Source of the DNA: Fodinicola feengrottensis | Lineage (GTDB): Bacteria > Actinomycetota > Actinomycetes > Mycobacteriales > HKI-0501 | DNA length: 51,452 nt | Direction of reading: 5' to 3' | NCBI RefSeq assembly: GCF_010993775.1 | Contig: NZ_WOTO01000068.1 | Location: 1 to 51,452, forward strand | Notes under the pieces: generated by a model | Database searches by the model: none | What the model saw: only the letters and a program-made list of their open reading frames with translations | Told to the model about the DNA's origin: nothing | Made by a program: the position numbers and the translations under genes | Shown here: positions 1 to 12,401 of the stretch, piece after piece | How the letters are laid out: the number at the start of each line of letters is the position of its first letter | How positions within the stretch are numbered: position 1 is the stretch's first letter

Positions 1-4337
<4,337 letters not shown>

Positions 4338-4362
4338 TTACCAAAGATTCATACTGCTGCGA

Positions 4363-4388
4363 CTACGTTCACTATACGGTTCTGGAGG
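4363..4388 (+). other. 23S rRNA processing stem, 3' arm
   Basis: Reverse-complement partner of 1164-1189, located 25 nt after the 23S 3' end in the 23S-5S spacer. See the 5' arm for the pairing. Confidence 0.8.
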
Positions 4389-4449
4389 CACGCCCAGCAC
4401 CCTTTCCTTCGCGGGAAAGTGTGAGTGCGGGTTTGTTAACTCCATAGCG

Positions 4450-4566
4450 TTTCGGTGGCCATAGCGAGAGGGAAACGCCCGGTTCCATTCCGAACCCGGA
4501 AGCTAAGCCTCTCAGCGCCGATGGTACTGCACTGGTGACGGTGTGGGAGAGTAGGACGCCGCCGGA
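4450..4566 (+). rRNA. rrf: 5S ribosomal RNA
   Basis: About 117 nt beginning GTTTCGGTGGCCATAGCG and containing the conserved CCATTCCGAACCCGGAAGCT core near 4483-4503. It ends near GAGAGTAGGACGCCGCCGGA. It lies 112 nt downstream of 23S and is the last gene of the rRNA operon. Confidence 0.97.
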
Positions 4567-4574
4567 CTTACTTC

Positions 4575-4616
4575 ATGACGGGGTCGCTTGTTTCGACAAG
4601 CGGTCCCGTCATTTTG
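4575..4616 (+). terminator. rRNA operon terminator
   Basis: A 16-bp GC-rich stem (TGACGGGGTCGCTTGT against ACAAGCGGTCCCGTCA) closed by a short TTTCG-type loop and followed by ATTTTG. It starts 9 nt after 5S. This is the classic position and shape of an intrinsic terminator for the rRNA transcript. Confidence 0.85.
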
Positions 4617-4672
4617 TGCTCTGAAACAAAATCCGGATGCCGGCGCACATCGGGCGGCCTATTGTCAGCCTC

Positions 4673-5656
4673 ATGCGCGACCTTCGCCAGCTGCCGAAAG
4701 CACATCTGCATGTCCACCTCGAAAGCACCGTCCGGTGGTCGACGCTCGCCGAGTTCGGCGCGGCGAACGGCGTGGACGTACCATCACACCGCGACGGCGA
4801 GGCAATGGATTTCGCCGATTTTCGGCAGTTCGCCGACTACAACGCGCTCGTACGCGACTGCCTCCGCCGACCCGAGGATTTCCGGCGAGTAGCAAGGGAA
4901 TTCTGCGAAGACGAGGCGGCCCAGGGCACCCAGTACGCCGAGGTCACCTTTACCGCGGCCTCGCATGGCGAGCGGCTCGGTGACCTGGAGATGCCGCTCG
5001 CAACCGTCCTGGAGGGCTTGGCCGACGGGCAGCGGTTGACCGGGCTGGAATGCCAGGTGATTCTCGACCACTCGCGCCGCCGATCCGTCCAGCGGTGCCG
5101 AGAAACCCTGTGGCTAGCCGAAAAGTACGCCGGCGTGGTGGCGATTGGGGTGGCTGGCGAAGAGTCATACCCGCTCGAACCTTTTGCCGCCGTCCTCGAA
5201 GACGCTCGCGAGGCAGGAATCCACCTTGTTCATCACGCCGGCGAGGCCGAGGGCGCCGGGAGCATTCGCGAGGCCATCGATCGAGGTCACACCGAGCGGC
5301 TCGGCCACGGCATTCGGGTCCTGGACGACAATGAGCTGGTCGCGCGCGTACGGGACAGCCAGCTGGCGCTGGAGGTCTGTTCGTCCTCGAATGTGGCGCT
5401 CGGTTTCGCCAAGTCGTACGCGGACCATCCGCTGCCGCGGCTTGTCGACGCAGGCCTCACAGTCACCCTCAACACCGACATCCCGAACGTTCTCGGCATC
5501 ACGCTGACCGACGAATTCTCCCGCGTACGCGAAATATTCGGCTATGACGACGAAACCCTGGCCGGCTTTTCCCGAGCCGCTGTCGACGCGTCTTTCGCGC
5601 CCGCGTCCACACGTACTCGCCTTCACCAACAAATCACCTCTTGGCTGGCGACCTGA
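4673..5656 (+). CDS. Adenosine deaminase-like amidohydrolase
   Basis: 327 residues in the metal-dependent adenosine/AMP deaminase superfamily, which hydrolytically deaminates purine nucleosides or related compounds in the cytosol. The metal motif KAHLHVHLE has His13 and His15. HHAGE at 187-191 supplies the next His and the catalytic Glu. RLGHGIRVLDD and CSSSNVALG follow, and the last metal Asp is in NTDIP (Asp269). The family usually has DD at the last site; here the second Asp is Ile270, so the substrate may not be adenosine. I chose ATG 4673 because the conserved protein begins MRDLRQLPKAHLH; an upstream ATG at 4637 is in frame but adds unconserved residues. The gene is intact and lies directly after the rRNA terminator. 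Confidence 0.85.
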   Translation: MRDLRQLPKAHLHVHLESTVRWSTLAEFGAANGVDVPSHRDGEAMDFADFRQFADYNALVRDCLRRPEDFRRVAREFCEDEAAQGTQYAEVTFTAASHGERLGDLEMPLATVLEGLADGQRLTGLECQVILDHSRRRSVQRCRETLWLAEKYAGVVAIGVAGEESYPLEPFAAVLEDAREAGIHLVHHAGEAEGAGSIREAIDRGHTERLGHGIRVLDDNELVARVRDSQLALEVCSSSNVALGFAKSYADHPLPRLVDAGLTVTLNTDIPNVLGITLTDEFSRVREIFGYDDETLAGFSRAAVDASFAPASTRTRLHQQITSWLAT

Positions 5657-5695
5657 CCGGAAAACGGTTCGACGGCTCTGCGCAGTCCTGGAACA

Positions 5696-6637
5696 GTGGC
5701 AAACATGGACCTTCTGACCGCCGCGGACGTACGGCTGATGCAGGAACTGGCGCAGCGTGTCACCGCCGTCCGCCCGGATCTGATCGGCAGCGATGCGTCG
5801 TACGGTGAGCTGGCCTGGAGCTGGGGAAAGGGGTACGCGAGCGACGGCGCGACCTGGCAGCGCCAGCTGTGGTTCGCTGGCGGTGATCTGGTGGCGTGGG
5901 GCTGGGCCCAGCTGCCGCACCAGGTGAGGCGGAGCGACGGGTCGGTGAAGGACGTGACCGACGCCTATCTGGCGCATCAGATTCACCCCGATCACGCTGG
6001 TTTGGTCGACGAGGTGATCGACTGGTACGACGGCGTTGCCGCTGGCCTCGTGCGGACAGTGCTGCCGAGTTCGGCCGACGAGTTCGCCCTGCGGCGATGG
6101 GCCGCGCACGGCTACCAAGACGATCCGGCCGCCCTGGGCGACGCCGGGTCCTGGACGCAGCTCAACCAACGGGACCTCGTCGACCTGGAAGAACCGGCGC
6201 TGCCGGCCGGATTCCGGTTCCGTACGGCGGACGAGGCCGGCCCGGAAGCCGCGGTGCAGGCTCATCTCGACGCCTGGGCGCCATCGAGCTACACGGCGGA
6301 GGGTTACCAGGGCGTACGAGAGATGGCGGCCTATCGAGGCGACCTGCATCTTCTGGTGGAGGCGCCGGACGGCACGATGGCGTCCTCGACGATCATGTGG
6401 CTCGATGAAGCGAACAAGACAGCCGAGTTCGAGCCGGTCGGAACGCATCCGGGCTACCGGCGGCTGGGACTCGGGCGAGCGATGCTTCTGCATGGGATGC
6501 ACCTGACGCGGGCGGCCGGAGCGACCCACATGACGGTTGCCTGCCTGGGAGCGCCGGGGCATCCCCGGGCACGCGGGCTCTATGACAGCGTCGGGTTCCA
6601 GGAGATCTCGCGGGACGCGCCACTCATCAAAAGCTAA
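5696..6637 (+). CDS. GNAT family N-acetyltransferase
   Basis: 313 residues from a GTG start (an ATG three codons later is an alternative). The C-terminal half is a clear GNAT domain: EFEPVGTHPGYRRLGLGRAM includes the acetyl-CoA pyrophosphate loop R255-R-L-G-L-G-R-A262, followed by an ARGLYDSVGF motif typical of the fold's end. The N-terminal ~170 residues look like a second, degenerate GNAT-like half. The acceptor substrate cannot be told. It starts 39 nt after the deaminase-like gene and may be co-transcribed. Its 3' end overlaps the convergent TetR gene by 11 bp. The reading frame is intact. Confidence 0.85.
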   Translation: MANMDLLTAADVRLMQELAQRVTAVRPDLIGSDASYGELAWSWGKGYASDGATWQRQLWFAGGDLVAWGWAQLPHQVRRSDGSVKDVTDAYLAHQIHPDHAGLVDEVIDWYDGVAAGLVRTVLPSSADEFALRRWAAHGYQDDPAALGDAGSWTQLNQRDLVDLEEPALPAGFRFRTADEAGPEAAVQAHLDAWAPSSYTAEGYQGVREMAAYRGDLHLLVEAPDGTMASSTIMWLDEANKTAEFEPVGTHPGYRRLGLGRAMLLHGMHLTRAAGATHMTVACLGAPGHPRARGLYDSVGFQEISRDAPLIKS

Positions 6638-7198
6638 CCGGATAGCGGCTTCGGGTGAGGTCCGCGGCCGTACGGGCGGCTCGCTCGAAAGGGTCGAGCG
6701 TGCCGGCGGCCCGACACAGCACGTGCGCGCCCTCGAGCAAGGTGATCAAGGTGGCGGCGAGGTCGGTGGCCTCGCCGGACGGAACGCCCGCGGCGGCGAG
6801 CCGCTCCGCGAGCTGGTCGACCCAGGAGGCAAAAGCGGTGGCGGCGACCTCCCGAAGCGTGCCGTCGTCGCCGGGATCGACGGTGACGGCCGCGACCGCG
6901 CAGCCGCCTCCTGAGGCCGAGGCCTCGACGACGGGCCTGATGGCCGCGAGGAAGGCCTCAACGACGGCTGGCGGGCTGTCCGCCGGCAGTTCCGCCAATG
7001 CGCTCGTACGTCCTGGCCATTGCGCGCGGCGGCCTCGGCGACGATTTGCGCCTTGCCGCCCGGGAAATGGTGGTAGATCGCGCCGCGGGCGGCCCCGCTG
7101 CCGTGCAGCACGCCGGTGAACGACATGCCGGCGACCCCCTGTCGCTGCAGCGCCGCCACCGTCGCCTCGATCATCCGGGTACGGGTGTCGCCTGCCAT
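6627..7198 (-). CDS. TetR family transcriptional regulator (frameshifted)
   Basis: The N-terminal part begins MAGDTRTRMIEATVAALQRQ and contains the helix-turn-helix region with the GAIYHHFPGGKAQI recognition-helix signature. The frame breaks near 7000, and the C-terminal ligand domain continues in another frame as AELPADSPPAVVEAFLAAIR to the TGA at 6627. Joined, the protein is about 190 residues, normal for TetR. It is divergent from the tautomerase gene, with a perfect palindrome in the shared promoter region, so it most likely represses that gene and itself. The break is probably a sequence error. Confidence 0.8.
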
Positions 7199-7215
7199 TG
7201 GATCTGCCCCCTTGA

Positions 7216-7224
7216 CTAGTACGG
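7216..7224. promoter_or_regulatory. Possible TetR half-site
   Basis: CTAGTACGG repeats the left arm of the 7249-7266 palindrome in direct orientation, 33 bp away and 18 bp upstream of the regulator's start codon. It may be a secondary binding site. Confidence 0.4.
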
Positions 7225-7248
7225 CCATCCTACTGCATGCTGACAGCA

Positions 7249-7266
7249 CTAGTACGGACGTACTAG
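7249..7266. promoter_or_regulatory. TetR operator between regulator and tautomerase
   Basis: CTAGTACGGACGTACTAG is a perfect inverted repeat with 8-bp arms and a 2-bp centre. It is located between the two divergent start codons (7198 and 7292). Size, symmetry and position fit a TetR-family operator that blocks both promoters. Confidence 0.75.
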
Positions 7267-7291
7267 CTAGTCTCTAGTGAAGGGTTCTTTC

Positions 7292-7714
7292 ATGCCGATC
7301 ACCGTCACCGCCCCGCAGGGCGTACTCACCACAGCCGGCGAGCGCGAGATCCTGCCGCGGTTGACCGCCGCGCTGGTCGAGGTCAGCGGCCTCACCGGCA
7401 ACACCGCCTTCACGGCCATGGTTGGCGGCACCGTGCACGTCCTCGCGCCGCAGCACATCTACGCCGGCGGGATCAACCGCCCCGTGGTGATGGTCGAATT
7501 GAAGCTGCCGAACATCGGGCTCGGCACGGTCCAGGCGCGGGCTGCTTTTATCCAGGCCGCCACCAAAATTGTCGATTCGTCCACAGTGGACGGTCATGAC
7601 CGCGGGAACACCTGGGTCAACATCCTCAACGCCCCCGATGGTGGCTGGGGACTCGGCGGCGAAGCGTACACCGGCGAGGACCTCGTCGCCGCCATCACCG
7701 CTGGCGTCCACTAG
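7292..7714 (+). CDS. Tautomerase/MIF-superfamily protein
   Basis: 140 residues starting MPITVTAPQG. In this superfamily the initiator Met is removed and Pro-1 is the catalytic base, so the ATG at 7292 is preferred over the in-frame GTG at 7277. The protein is longer than 4-oxalocrotonate tautomerase subunits (~62 aa) and resembles the ~130-140 residue actinobacterial group, with the conserved-looking stretch AATKIVDSSTVDGHDRGNTW. The reaction is inferred only at family level (keto-enol tautomerisation of small acids). It is divergent from the TetR gene and likely under its control. Confidence 0.75.
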   Translation: MPITVTAPQGVLTTAGEREILPRLTAALVEVSGLTGNTAFTAMVGGTVHVLAPQHIYAGGINRPVVMVELKLPNIGLGTVQARAAFIQAATKIVDSSTVDGHDRGNTWVNILNAPDGGWGLGGEAYTGEDLVAAITAGVH

Positions 7715-7737
7715 CCGCCTTGGAAGGTCGCCCTCAT

Positions 7738-7782
7738 CCGAATGTCCCCCATGCGTTCAACGCACGCATGGGGGACATTCGG
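7738..7782. terminator. Perfect 19-bp hairpin between convergent genes
   Basis: Arms 7738-7756 and 7764-7782 are perfect reverse complements (CCGAATGTCCCCCATGCGT and its partner) around a 7-nt loop. The hairpin sits 23 nt after the tautomerase stop and 22 nt from the stop of the convergent secreted-protein gene. This suggests a bidirectional terminator, although no U tract follows. Confidence 0.7.
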
Positions 7783-7803
7783 CCAACCGAGGGTCAGAAG
7801 TTG

Positions 7804-8141
7804 CTAGTTGATGTGCAGCGTCCAGATATGGACCGAGTTCTGGAAATAGAAGTGCTGGTATTTGTGGAATGGCTGGGTGCAGTGAATGCAACTGTTGAGT
7901 GGGGCGTCGAAGACGAAGTAGCCGGCGTTGTTGCCGCTGTCGAAGGTCCAGACCTGTTCATCGACGTTGATATTTCCGGCATACGCATAGCAGAAATACC
8001 TGCGAACGCGTCGATTTGAGCGAATTCGGTGGAGGTGCAGGGCACGCCCTGAGTGGCGGGTGCGGCGGTCGCCGGTGCCGCGATCATCAGGATCGCGGCA
8101 GCTACGGCAATAGCGCCAGCCAGGCGTTTGAATAACGACAT
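7804..8141 (-). CDS. Secreted beta/gamma-crystallin-like protein (frameshifted)
   Basis: Starts MSLFKRLAGAIAVAAAILMI, a typical Sec signal peptide with an AAPATAAP cleavage region. The mature part continues TQGVPCTSTEFAQIDA in one frame, then breaks near 8015 and resumes as YFCYAYAGNINVDEQVWTF, SGNNAGYFVFDAPLNSC and a C-terminal SVHIWTLHIN. The CYAYAG...N and SGNNAGYF pattern is that of one-domain beta/gamma crystallins related to Streptomyces killer-toxin-like proteins. Joined length is about 112 residues. The function (Ca-binding structural protein or toxin) is not decided by sequence. A one-base loss restores the frame. Confidence 0.65.
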
Positions 8142-8278
8142 CGCAGGTGGATCTCCGTTCAACTGTCTGGGTGACGGTGTCGCGGGTATTGTGCCGGCGA
8201 TGGACAAAACGCACCATTGGTAAATGTCATCACATCGATGCGACTACGGTCACGATCGGTGCGAGCGCGACTTTCTGG

Positions 8279-9189
8279 TCAGGCGCGATGACGCGGAGTG
8301 AGGCGGACGGCGGGCAGCGGCGGGGCTGGGATCCGGTCGCTGCCGTGCCCGGCGACCAGGCCGAACCGGTCGTGGTCGTGGGTTTCCCAGTCATCGCGGG
8401 CTGCCGCGATTTCCTGGTGGCTCCGGCCGACGAAGTTCCACCACATCACCAGGTTGTCCGGGAAAGGCTCGCCGCCCAGCAACAGCACCCGAGCCGTCCC
8501 GTCGGTGCCCAGTCGGAGCTCGTCGCGTCCGGTGCCGAGATAGAGCAGCAGGCCCGGCTCGACCGACTGGCCGGCGATCGTGACGAAGCCGTCCAGAACC
8601 AGGGCGGCGTGCTCGAAGTCCTTGCGTAGTGGGATGGTCGCGCTGGCAGTCAGCGCGAGGTCAGCGCCGAGCAGCGGTGTGTACGCGGTCGCCGGTGAGG
8701 TGGCGTCGCCGAGCGCGCCGATGATAACGGTCGCGACGAGACCTTTTGTCTCGTACGCTGGCAAATCCGGGTGCCGTTCGAAAGCCGGCTGGCCAGCCGC
8801 GCGGTCCGCCGGTAACGCCACCCAGAGCTGCAGAGCGTGCAGGAGTTGGTCCCCGGTCAGGGAAAACTCCGAGTGTGCCACCCCACGACCGCTGGTCATC
8901 AGGTTGAGCTGCGCGACGGCCGCAGCACAGCGTCGCTGCCGAGGCTGTCCCGGTGCCGGATCTCGCCGGTCAGCGGCCAGGTCACCGTCTGTAGGCCGAT
9001 GTGCGGATGCGGCAGCACCCGCATTTGGGTCCGCTGCGGGCCAAACTGGTCGAGGAAACACCACGCGCCGACGGTCGGCAGCGCGCGCTGCGGGAGGGTT
9101 CGGCGTACGGACATCCCGCGGACTCCGCCCAGCGGCACCTCGCGCGTCTCGTATCGCTCGGCCACCGGCCGCTCTTCCAGATTTGTCAC
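8279..9189 (-). CDS. Pirin family protein (frameshifted)
   Basis: Bicupin iron protein of about 300 residues. From GTG 9189 the N-terminal cupin reads to PHPHIGLQTVTWPLTGEIRH, containing the metal-binding PHPHxG motif, and on to DSLGSDAVLRP. The frame then breaks near 8910, and AQLNLMTSGRGVAHSEFS, the second conserved pirin motif, continues in another frame through the C-terminal cupin to 8279. Pirins act as cofactor-like regulators or quercetinases; the role here is unknown. The break is probably an error. It is 35 nt downstream of the DUF6510-like gene and possibly in the same transcript. Confidence 0.85.
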
Positions 9190-9224
9190 CCTCAGAGGGT
9201 AGCTTCGTCGTCGGCGAACGAGCT

Positions 9225-9480
9225 TCAGGCGGGGATTCGCAGGTGAGTCATGCCGGTGAAGTCGAGGCAAAGCTCGCCCTGCACGCGTACCAGCCGCAAC
9301 ATGACACTCTCGCAGCCGGGGACAGCGTGCGATGGCGTCCTGCGCGTGCCAGAAAACGCGTAGTGACGCGACAACCCCTGCGCGACCGCAGCCAGCGCAG
9401 GTGCTGACCGCGGACGTCACGTCGACGGCGAAGATCTCCGAGAGCGGGCCGGCCAGCGCGTTTCCGTCCTGATATGCCAT
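9225..9480 (-). CDS. DUF6510-like small zinc-ribbon protein (frameshifted)
   Basis: Begins MAYQDGNALAGPLSEIFAVD, followed by CAGCGR, and after a one-base break near 9325 by CPGCES, VMLRLVRVQGELCLDFTG and MTHLRIPA-stop. Joined length is about 85 residues with two CxxC pairs forming a probable zinc ribbon. Small proteins of this type occur next to the sulfite-oxidase-like and flavin reductase genes in actinobacteria, as here, where the start is 2 nt after the reductase stop. The break falls in a C run, and correcting it gives the expected end. The domain name comes from memory of the family. Confidence 0.7.
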
Positions 9481-9482
9481 TT

Positions 9483-10199
9483 CTATCCGAACCTCTCGGT
9501 TTTCACCCGCTGCGGATCGTGGCCGACCGCGACCAGGATGTCGGCGACTGTCTCCACGAAACCGGTGGGACCACACACAAAACACGTTGGCTGGAAGTCT
9601 GGTGGCCAGCCATGTGTGGTGACGTCTGGCAAACCGATCCGCTTGGCCGGCCGGCGGGCTTGCTCGGGCGCTGTCCGGGTGTGGACATAAGCGATGTCCA
9701 GGCCGGGTGCGCCGCGCCGAAGCTCGGCCGCGTAATAAACGTCTTCGGGCGTACGCACCGAATAAATCAGCCGGAAGGGCACCCGGCTGCCGGCTTCCCG
9801 GCGCGCTCGGATCATCGCCATCAGCGGCACGATCCCGGAACCGCCGGCCACCAGCAGCACCGGCTCGGTCGCGGTCGGCCGCCAGACGAACCAGCCGCCC
9901 ACCGGGCCGCGCAGCTCGATCGGATCGCCCGGCGCGAAAACGTCAGTGAGATAAGGAGAAACCTCGCCATCGGAGAGCCGCTGCACGGTCAGCTCGATGC
10001 GATCGCCGTTCGCTGGACCCGCGACGGAATAGCTGCGCTGAGTGGAATAGCCGTCCTCGGCGGTCAGTCGTACGTCCACATGTTGCCCAGCGAGGTGTCC
10101 CGGCCAGTCCGGCACCTCCAGCACCAGCGTGTGCGCCGAGTCGGTTTCCGGCCGGCTTTCCACCAGCTTGGCCACCCGCCAGGCCAGTCGGGGAGCCAT
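9483..10199 (-). CDS. Ferredoxin-NADP reductase-type oxidoreductase
   Basis: 238 residues. The FAD-binding domain contains RSYSVAGP (the RxYS flavin motif). The NAD(P)-binding domain contains GGSGIVPLMAMIRAR and ends with CGPTGFVE near the C-terminus. There is no [2Fe-2S] domain. The start ATG at 10199 overlaps the stop of the sulfite-oxidase-like gene (TGATG), indicating translational coupling. In this conserved pairing the flavoprotein probably passes electrons to or from the molybdoenzyme; this is inferred from context. The frame is intact. Confidence 0.85.
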   Translation of the reverse strand: MAPRLAWRVAKLVESRPETDSAHTLVLEVPDWPGHLAGQHVDVRLTAEDGYSTQRSYSVAGPANGDRIELTVQRLSDGEVSPYLTDVFAPGDPIELRGPVGGWFVWRPTATEPVLLVAGGSGIVPLMAMIRARREAGSRVPFRLIYSVRTPEDVYYAAELRRGAPGLDIAYVHTRTAPEQARRPAKRIGLPDVTTHGWPPDFQPTCFVCGPTGFVETVADILVAVGHDPQRVKTERFG

Positions 10200-10797
10200 C
10201 AGTCTCCTCGGTAACGTTGCTCGAGCCACGGATCGCCGTAGTTGTGATATCCCACGGTTTCCCAGAAACCCGGTTCGTCTTCCAGCAGCAACTCGATGCC
10301 GTGAATCCATTTGGCGGACTTCCAGAAATACAGGTGCGGCACCAGCAACCGGGCCGGGCCGCCATGCTCAGGATGCAGATCATCCCCGTCGTACTGGTAA
10401 ACCACCCACGCCTGGCCGTCGAGCAGATCCTCCAGCGGGAGGTTTGTCGTATAGCCGCCGTACGAGTGCACCAGCGCGTAATCGGCGGCGCTCTCTCGTC
10501 TTCCATAAGGGTGTCGAGTGAAACACCTTGCCAGTTCGTCCGCAGCTTCGACCATTTGGTGACGCAGTGGATGTCGACCGTCGGCGTTTGGCTGGGCAGC
10601 GCGAGCAAATCAGCCCATGACCAGGTGTGTTTCTGGCCGGTTTCGGTGGTGATGAGGAATTCCCATCGGTCCGTCCGAATCCGCGGTGTCGGGCCGGCCG
10701 AGAGCACCGGAAAATCCTCCGCCAAATACTGCCCAGGCGGCAGCTTGACCTCAGCGCCACCTCGCCGGCCTCGAAATCCCGGCGTCACGATCGCCAT
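10199..10797 (-). CDS. Sulfite oxidase-like molybdopterin oxidoreductase (frameshifted)
   Basis: From ATG 10797 (MAIVTPGFRGRR) the protein has YLAEDFPVLS and HCVTKWSKLRTNWQGVSLDT, where the Cys of HCVTKW is the expected molybdenum ligand. The frame breaks near 10505 and resumes as ESAADYALVHSYGGYTTNL, then LLVPHLYFWKSAKWIHGIEL. Total is about 199 residues, matching the short, cytosolic, single-domain sulfite-oxidase-like family (no signal peptide visible). It is the first gene of a tightly coupled operon with a flavin reductase and a DUF6510-like protein. The substrate is unknown. Confidence 0.8.
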
Positions 10798-10813
10798 GGC
10801 GCTCACCCTACCT

Positions 10814-12229
10814 TCAGAGGCCGTACGTCTCCAGAAGGCGAAGCCAGATCTCGCTGACCGCCGGATAGGACGGAACGGCGTGCCAGAGTCGAGACAGCGG
10901 GACCTCGCCGACGACCGCGACGGTGGCGGCGTGGATCAGCTCGCCGACGTTGGGGCCGGTGAGCGTCACTCCGACAATGACATCGCGGGTGATGTCGACA
11001 ACCATTTTCGCGGTGCCGTCGTAGCTATCGGCATAAAGGGAGGCACCGGCCACCCGGCCGATCGGATATTCGACGGCCCGTACCCGCAGGCCGGCCGCGC
11101 GAGCCTGTCGTTCGGTCATCCCGACCGCGGCGACTTCGGGATGAGTAAAGACAATCTGCGGCACCGCCGTACGATCCGCTGTCGCCGTCCACGGGACGTA
11201 CGGCTTAATTGGCAATTCCTGTTTTTCTGTGCGCGAGCGACAATAGCGGCTGCACACACGCGGGCCTGGTATTTGCCCATGTGGGTGAGCAGTGCCCGGT
11301 GATTTACGTCCCCAGCCGCGTAGAGCCAGCCGCCGTCGACGGCGGTCACCTGGCAGGTGTCGTCCACGTCCAGCCAGCTGCCCGGCCGCAGCCCGACGGT
11401 TTCCAGCCCGAGGTCGTCGGTCTTGGGCCGGCGACCGGCGGCGGCCAGCAGCTCGTCGCACTCCAGCGTCTGGCCGTTGTCCAAGGTCACGACCACCATG
11501 CCCGCTTCCCGTACGACGTCGGTGGCCTGGACGCCGGAGCGTACGTCCACACCGGCCGCCTTCAGCCCCGCTTGGACCGCCTTGCCAGCGAGCGGCTCCA
11601 GCCCGCCGAGCAGTCCGCTGCGTACGAGCATGGTGACCTGCGAGCCGAGCGCGGACCAAGCGGCCGCCATCTCGCACCCGACCACCCCCCCCACCGATCA
11701 CCACGAGCCGGCCCGGCACGGCCTGCGCCGAAGTCGCTTCACGACTGGTCCACACGCCGATGTCCGCGATGCCCTCGATTGCCGGCAGCGCCGCGTCCGA
11801 GCCGGTGCACAGGACGACCGCGTGGGCCGCGGTCAACTCCGCTTCGCCGACCGTGACCTGCTTCTCACCGGTCAACCGGCCATGTCCGCGGACGACCGTG
11901 ATGCCGGCGCCTTCCGCCCACGCGACCTGGCCGTCGTCCTTCCAATGCGTCGCAAAATCGTCCCGCCTCGCCAGCACCGCCGCCGCGTCCAACGTGCCGG
12001 TCACCGCCTCCCGCGACCCGGCGACCGCCTTCGCGTCCGCGAGCGCGGCGGCCGGCCGCAGCAGCGCCTTGCTCGGCATGCAGGCCCAATATGAGCACTC
12101 CCCGCCGACCAGCTCGCTCTCCACCATCGCCGCCGACAGGCCCGCCTCCACCACCCGAGCGGCCGCGTTCTCCCCGGTCGGCCCGCCACCGACCACGATG
12201 ACGTCGTACTGGTGGCTCGGCTCGCTCAT
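10814..12229 (-). CDS. FAD-dependent pyridine nucleotide-disulfide oxidoreductase (two frameshifts)
   Basis: About 470 residues related to dihydrolipoamide dehydrogenase and mycothione reductase. The N-terminal FAD motif is VVVGGGPTGENAA, followed by the redox-active disulfide GGECSYWACMPSK. The frame breaks at a run of eight Cs near 11684-11691 and returns near 11213 (T5 run). In between, the NAD domain and ELLAAAGRRPKTDDLGL are in another frame. The C-terminal dimerisation domain has VFTHPEVAAVG and ends HAVPSYPAVSEIW, where the usual HPT catalytic His is replaced. The 12-bp gap from the molybdoenzyme operon's first gene leaves them possibly co-transcribed. The physiological disulfide is unknown. 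Confidence 0.8.
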   Translation of the reverse strand: MSEPSHQYDVIVVGGGPTGENAAARVVEAGLSAAMVESELVGGECSYWACMPSKALLRPAAALADAKAVAGSREAVTGTLDAAAVLARRDDFATHWKDDGQVAWAEGAGITVVRGHGRLTGEKQVTVGEAELTAAHAVVLCTGSDAALPAIEGIADIGVWTSREATSAQAVPGRLVVIGGGGGRVRDGGRLVRARLAGHHARTQRTARRAGAARWQGGPSGAEGGRCGRTLRRPGHRRRTGSGHGGRDLGQRPDAGVRRAAGRRRSPAQDRRPRAGNRRAAAGQLAGRGRHLPGDRRRRRLALRGWGRKSPGTAHPHGQIPGPRVCSRYCRSRTEKQELPIKPYVPWTATADRTAVPQIVFTHPEVAAVGMTERQARAAGLRVRAVEYPIGRVAGASLYADSYDGTAKMVVDITRDVIVGVTLTGPNVGELIHAATVAVVGEVPLSRLWHAVPSYPAVSEIWLRLLETYGL

Positions 12230-12310
12230 GAACTCTCCTCATGCCGTCGCGGGTGCGCGGCATCCATCTTCCCGGCGAGGAACGGGGTTCGCCCCTGGGG
12301 GGCCCGAGTC

Positions 12311-12360
12311 GCCGAGTGTGGGACTTTGTACCTCCCTCAGTGCCGAGTGTGGGACTTTGT
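12311..12360. repeat. Two direct 19-bp repeats
   Basis: GCCGAGTGTGGGACTTTGT occurs at 12311-12329 and identically at 12342-12360, with 31 bp between repeat starts (about three helical turns). It lies in the 172-bp gap between two minus-strand genes, upstream of the disulfide reductase. A related sequence forms each arm of the palindrome at 34843-34880. It could be a regulator-binding site or a repeat family. Confidence 0.7.
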
Positions 12361-12401
12361 TCGGCGCTCGGCGCCGGGGCCAGCAGCGTGATGGAGAAAA
12401 C

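Noticed and set aside
7201..7300. Riboswitch upstream of the tautomerase gene
   Set aside because: The leader is too short and the palindrome is a DNA-type operator shared by both divergent genes.
12311..12360. Mini-CRISPR or transposon end
   Set aside because: Only two direct 19-bp copies with a 12-bp interval, and no transposase or inverted partner adjacent.
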